Assembly: GCA_028279445.1 (NCBI GenBank)
Contig: JANQNT010000020.1
Coordinates: 1 to 42,790, forward strand
Origin: Tepidamorphaceae bacterium
GTDB taxonomy: Bacteria > Pseudomonadota > Alphaproteobacteria > Rhizobiales > Tepidamorphaceae
Reading direction: 5' to 3'
DNA: 42,790 nucleotides
The stretch's first letter is position 1, and every line of letters begins with the position of its first letter. Position numbers and translations under genes: made by a program. Shown piece by piece: positions 42,786 through 42,790 of the stretch. The notes beneath the pieces are model-generated. The model ran no database searches. It saw only the letters and a list, made by a program, of their open reading frames with translations, and was not told the origin of the DNA.

Positions 42786-42790
42786 CCTCC
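42786..42790 (-). promoter_or_regulatory. Consensus ribosome binding site of the porin gene
   Basis: GGAGG lies five bases before the ATG at 42780 and touches the window edge. The promoter is beyond the window. Confidence 0.85.

Overview
This window is GC-rich chromosomal DNA from an alphaproteobacterium, most likely of the order Hyphomicrobiales (Rhizobiales). The evidence is the gene order rpoZ-rel-DUF2062-pdxJ-acpS-lepB-rnc-era-recO, an LdtR-type MarR regulator beside an L,D-transpeptidase, a Porin_2-family porin, a Mg-type HemB, a Bpt-type leucyltransferase, and the block nrdR-ribD-ribE-ribH-nusB-thiL. I see no tRNA, rRNA, CRISPR array, insertion sequence, phage gene or integrase. It reads as core genome, with interest mainly in regulatory DNA and in one envelope gene cluster.

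Layout. 1-915 is the start of hppA (membrane H+-pyrophosphatase), cut by the window edge. 1201-8070 (minus) is glyA-nrdR-ribD-ribE-ribH-nusB-thiL-MFS, covering one-carbon metabolism, riboflavin synthesis and thiamine diphosphate synthesis, with a large hairpin between glyA and nrdR. 8237-11536 is a cell-wall block: an L,D-transpeptidase with a small conserved gene after it, a DUF1295 membrane protein transcribed away from it, and ldtR. Dyad-symmetric DNA lies before each of the three main genes. 11686-15232 (minus) is a valine catabolic operon: acyl-CoA dehydrogenase, 3-hydroxyisobutyryl-CoA hydrolase, a DUF6163-like membrane protein and mmsB. 15388-19287 (plus) holds hemB, an SLC13-type transporter with RCK_C domains, and bpt. 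A perfect 28-bp inverted repeat separates bpt from convergent parC.

19515-30561 (minus) is a long housekeeping run: parC, a secreted DUF302-like protein, recO, era, rnc, lepB, acpS, pdxJ, a DUF2062 protein, rel (spoT/relA) and rpoZ. Many of these genes overlap by ATGA. 30927-32203 (plus) is a coupled pair, a NYN-domain protein and a family 5 uracil-DNA glycosylase. 32204-34190 (minus) is dapA-smpB-peroxiredoxin. 34484-37699 (plus) is a soluble lytic transglycosylase and an alpha/beta hydrolase.

37727-42780 (minus) is an envelope region. A porin with a strong terminator is followed by a 965-residue protein made of an N-terminal membrane anchor, six tandem ~120-residue BON-like repeats and a C-terminal OmpA peptidoglycan-binding domain. 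Close behind it come a 30-residue single-pass membrane microprotein and a membrane-anchored helix-hairpin-helix (HhH) protein. The microprotein and the N-terminal anchor of the HhH protein are clearly similar. This trio is my best candidate for an undescribed system, possibly linking the cell wall and inner membrane to a cytoplasmic nucleic-acid-binding domain.

Start codons were re-chosen from ribosome binding sites, overlaps and family N-termini wherever the longest open frame ran into a neighbour. Promoter calls rest on matches to the -35/-10 consensus by eye and are tentative.
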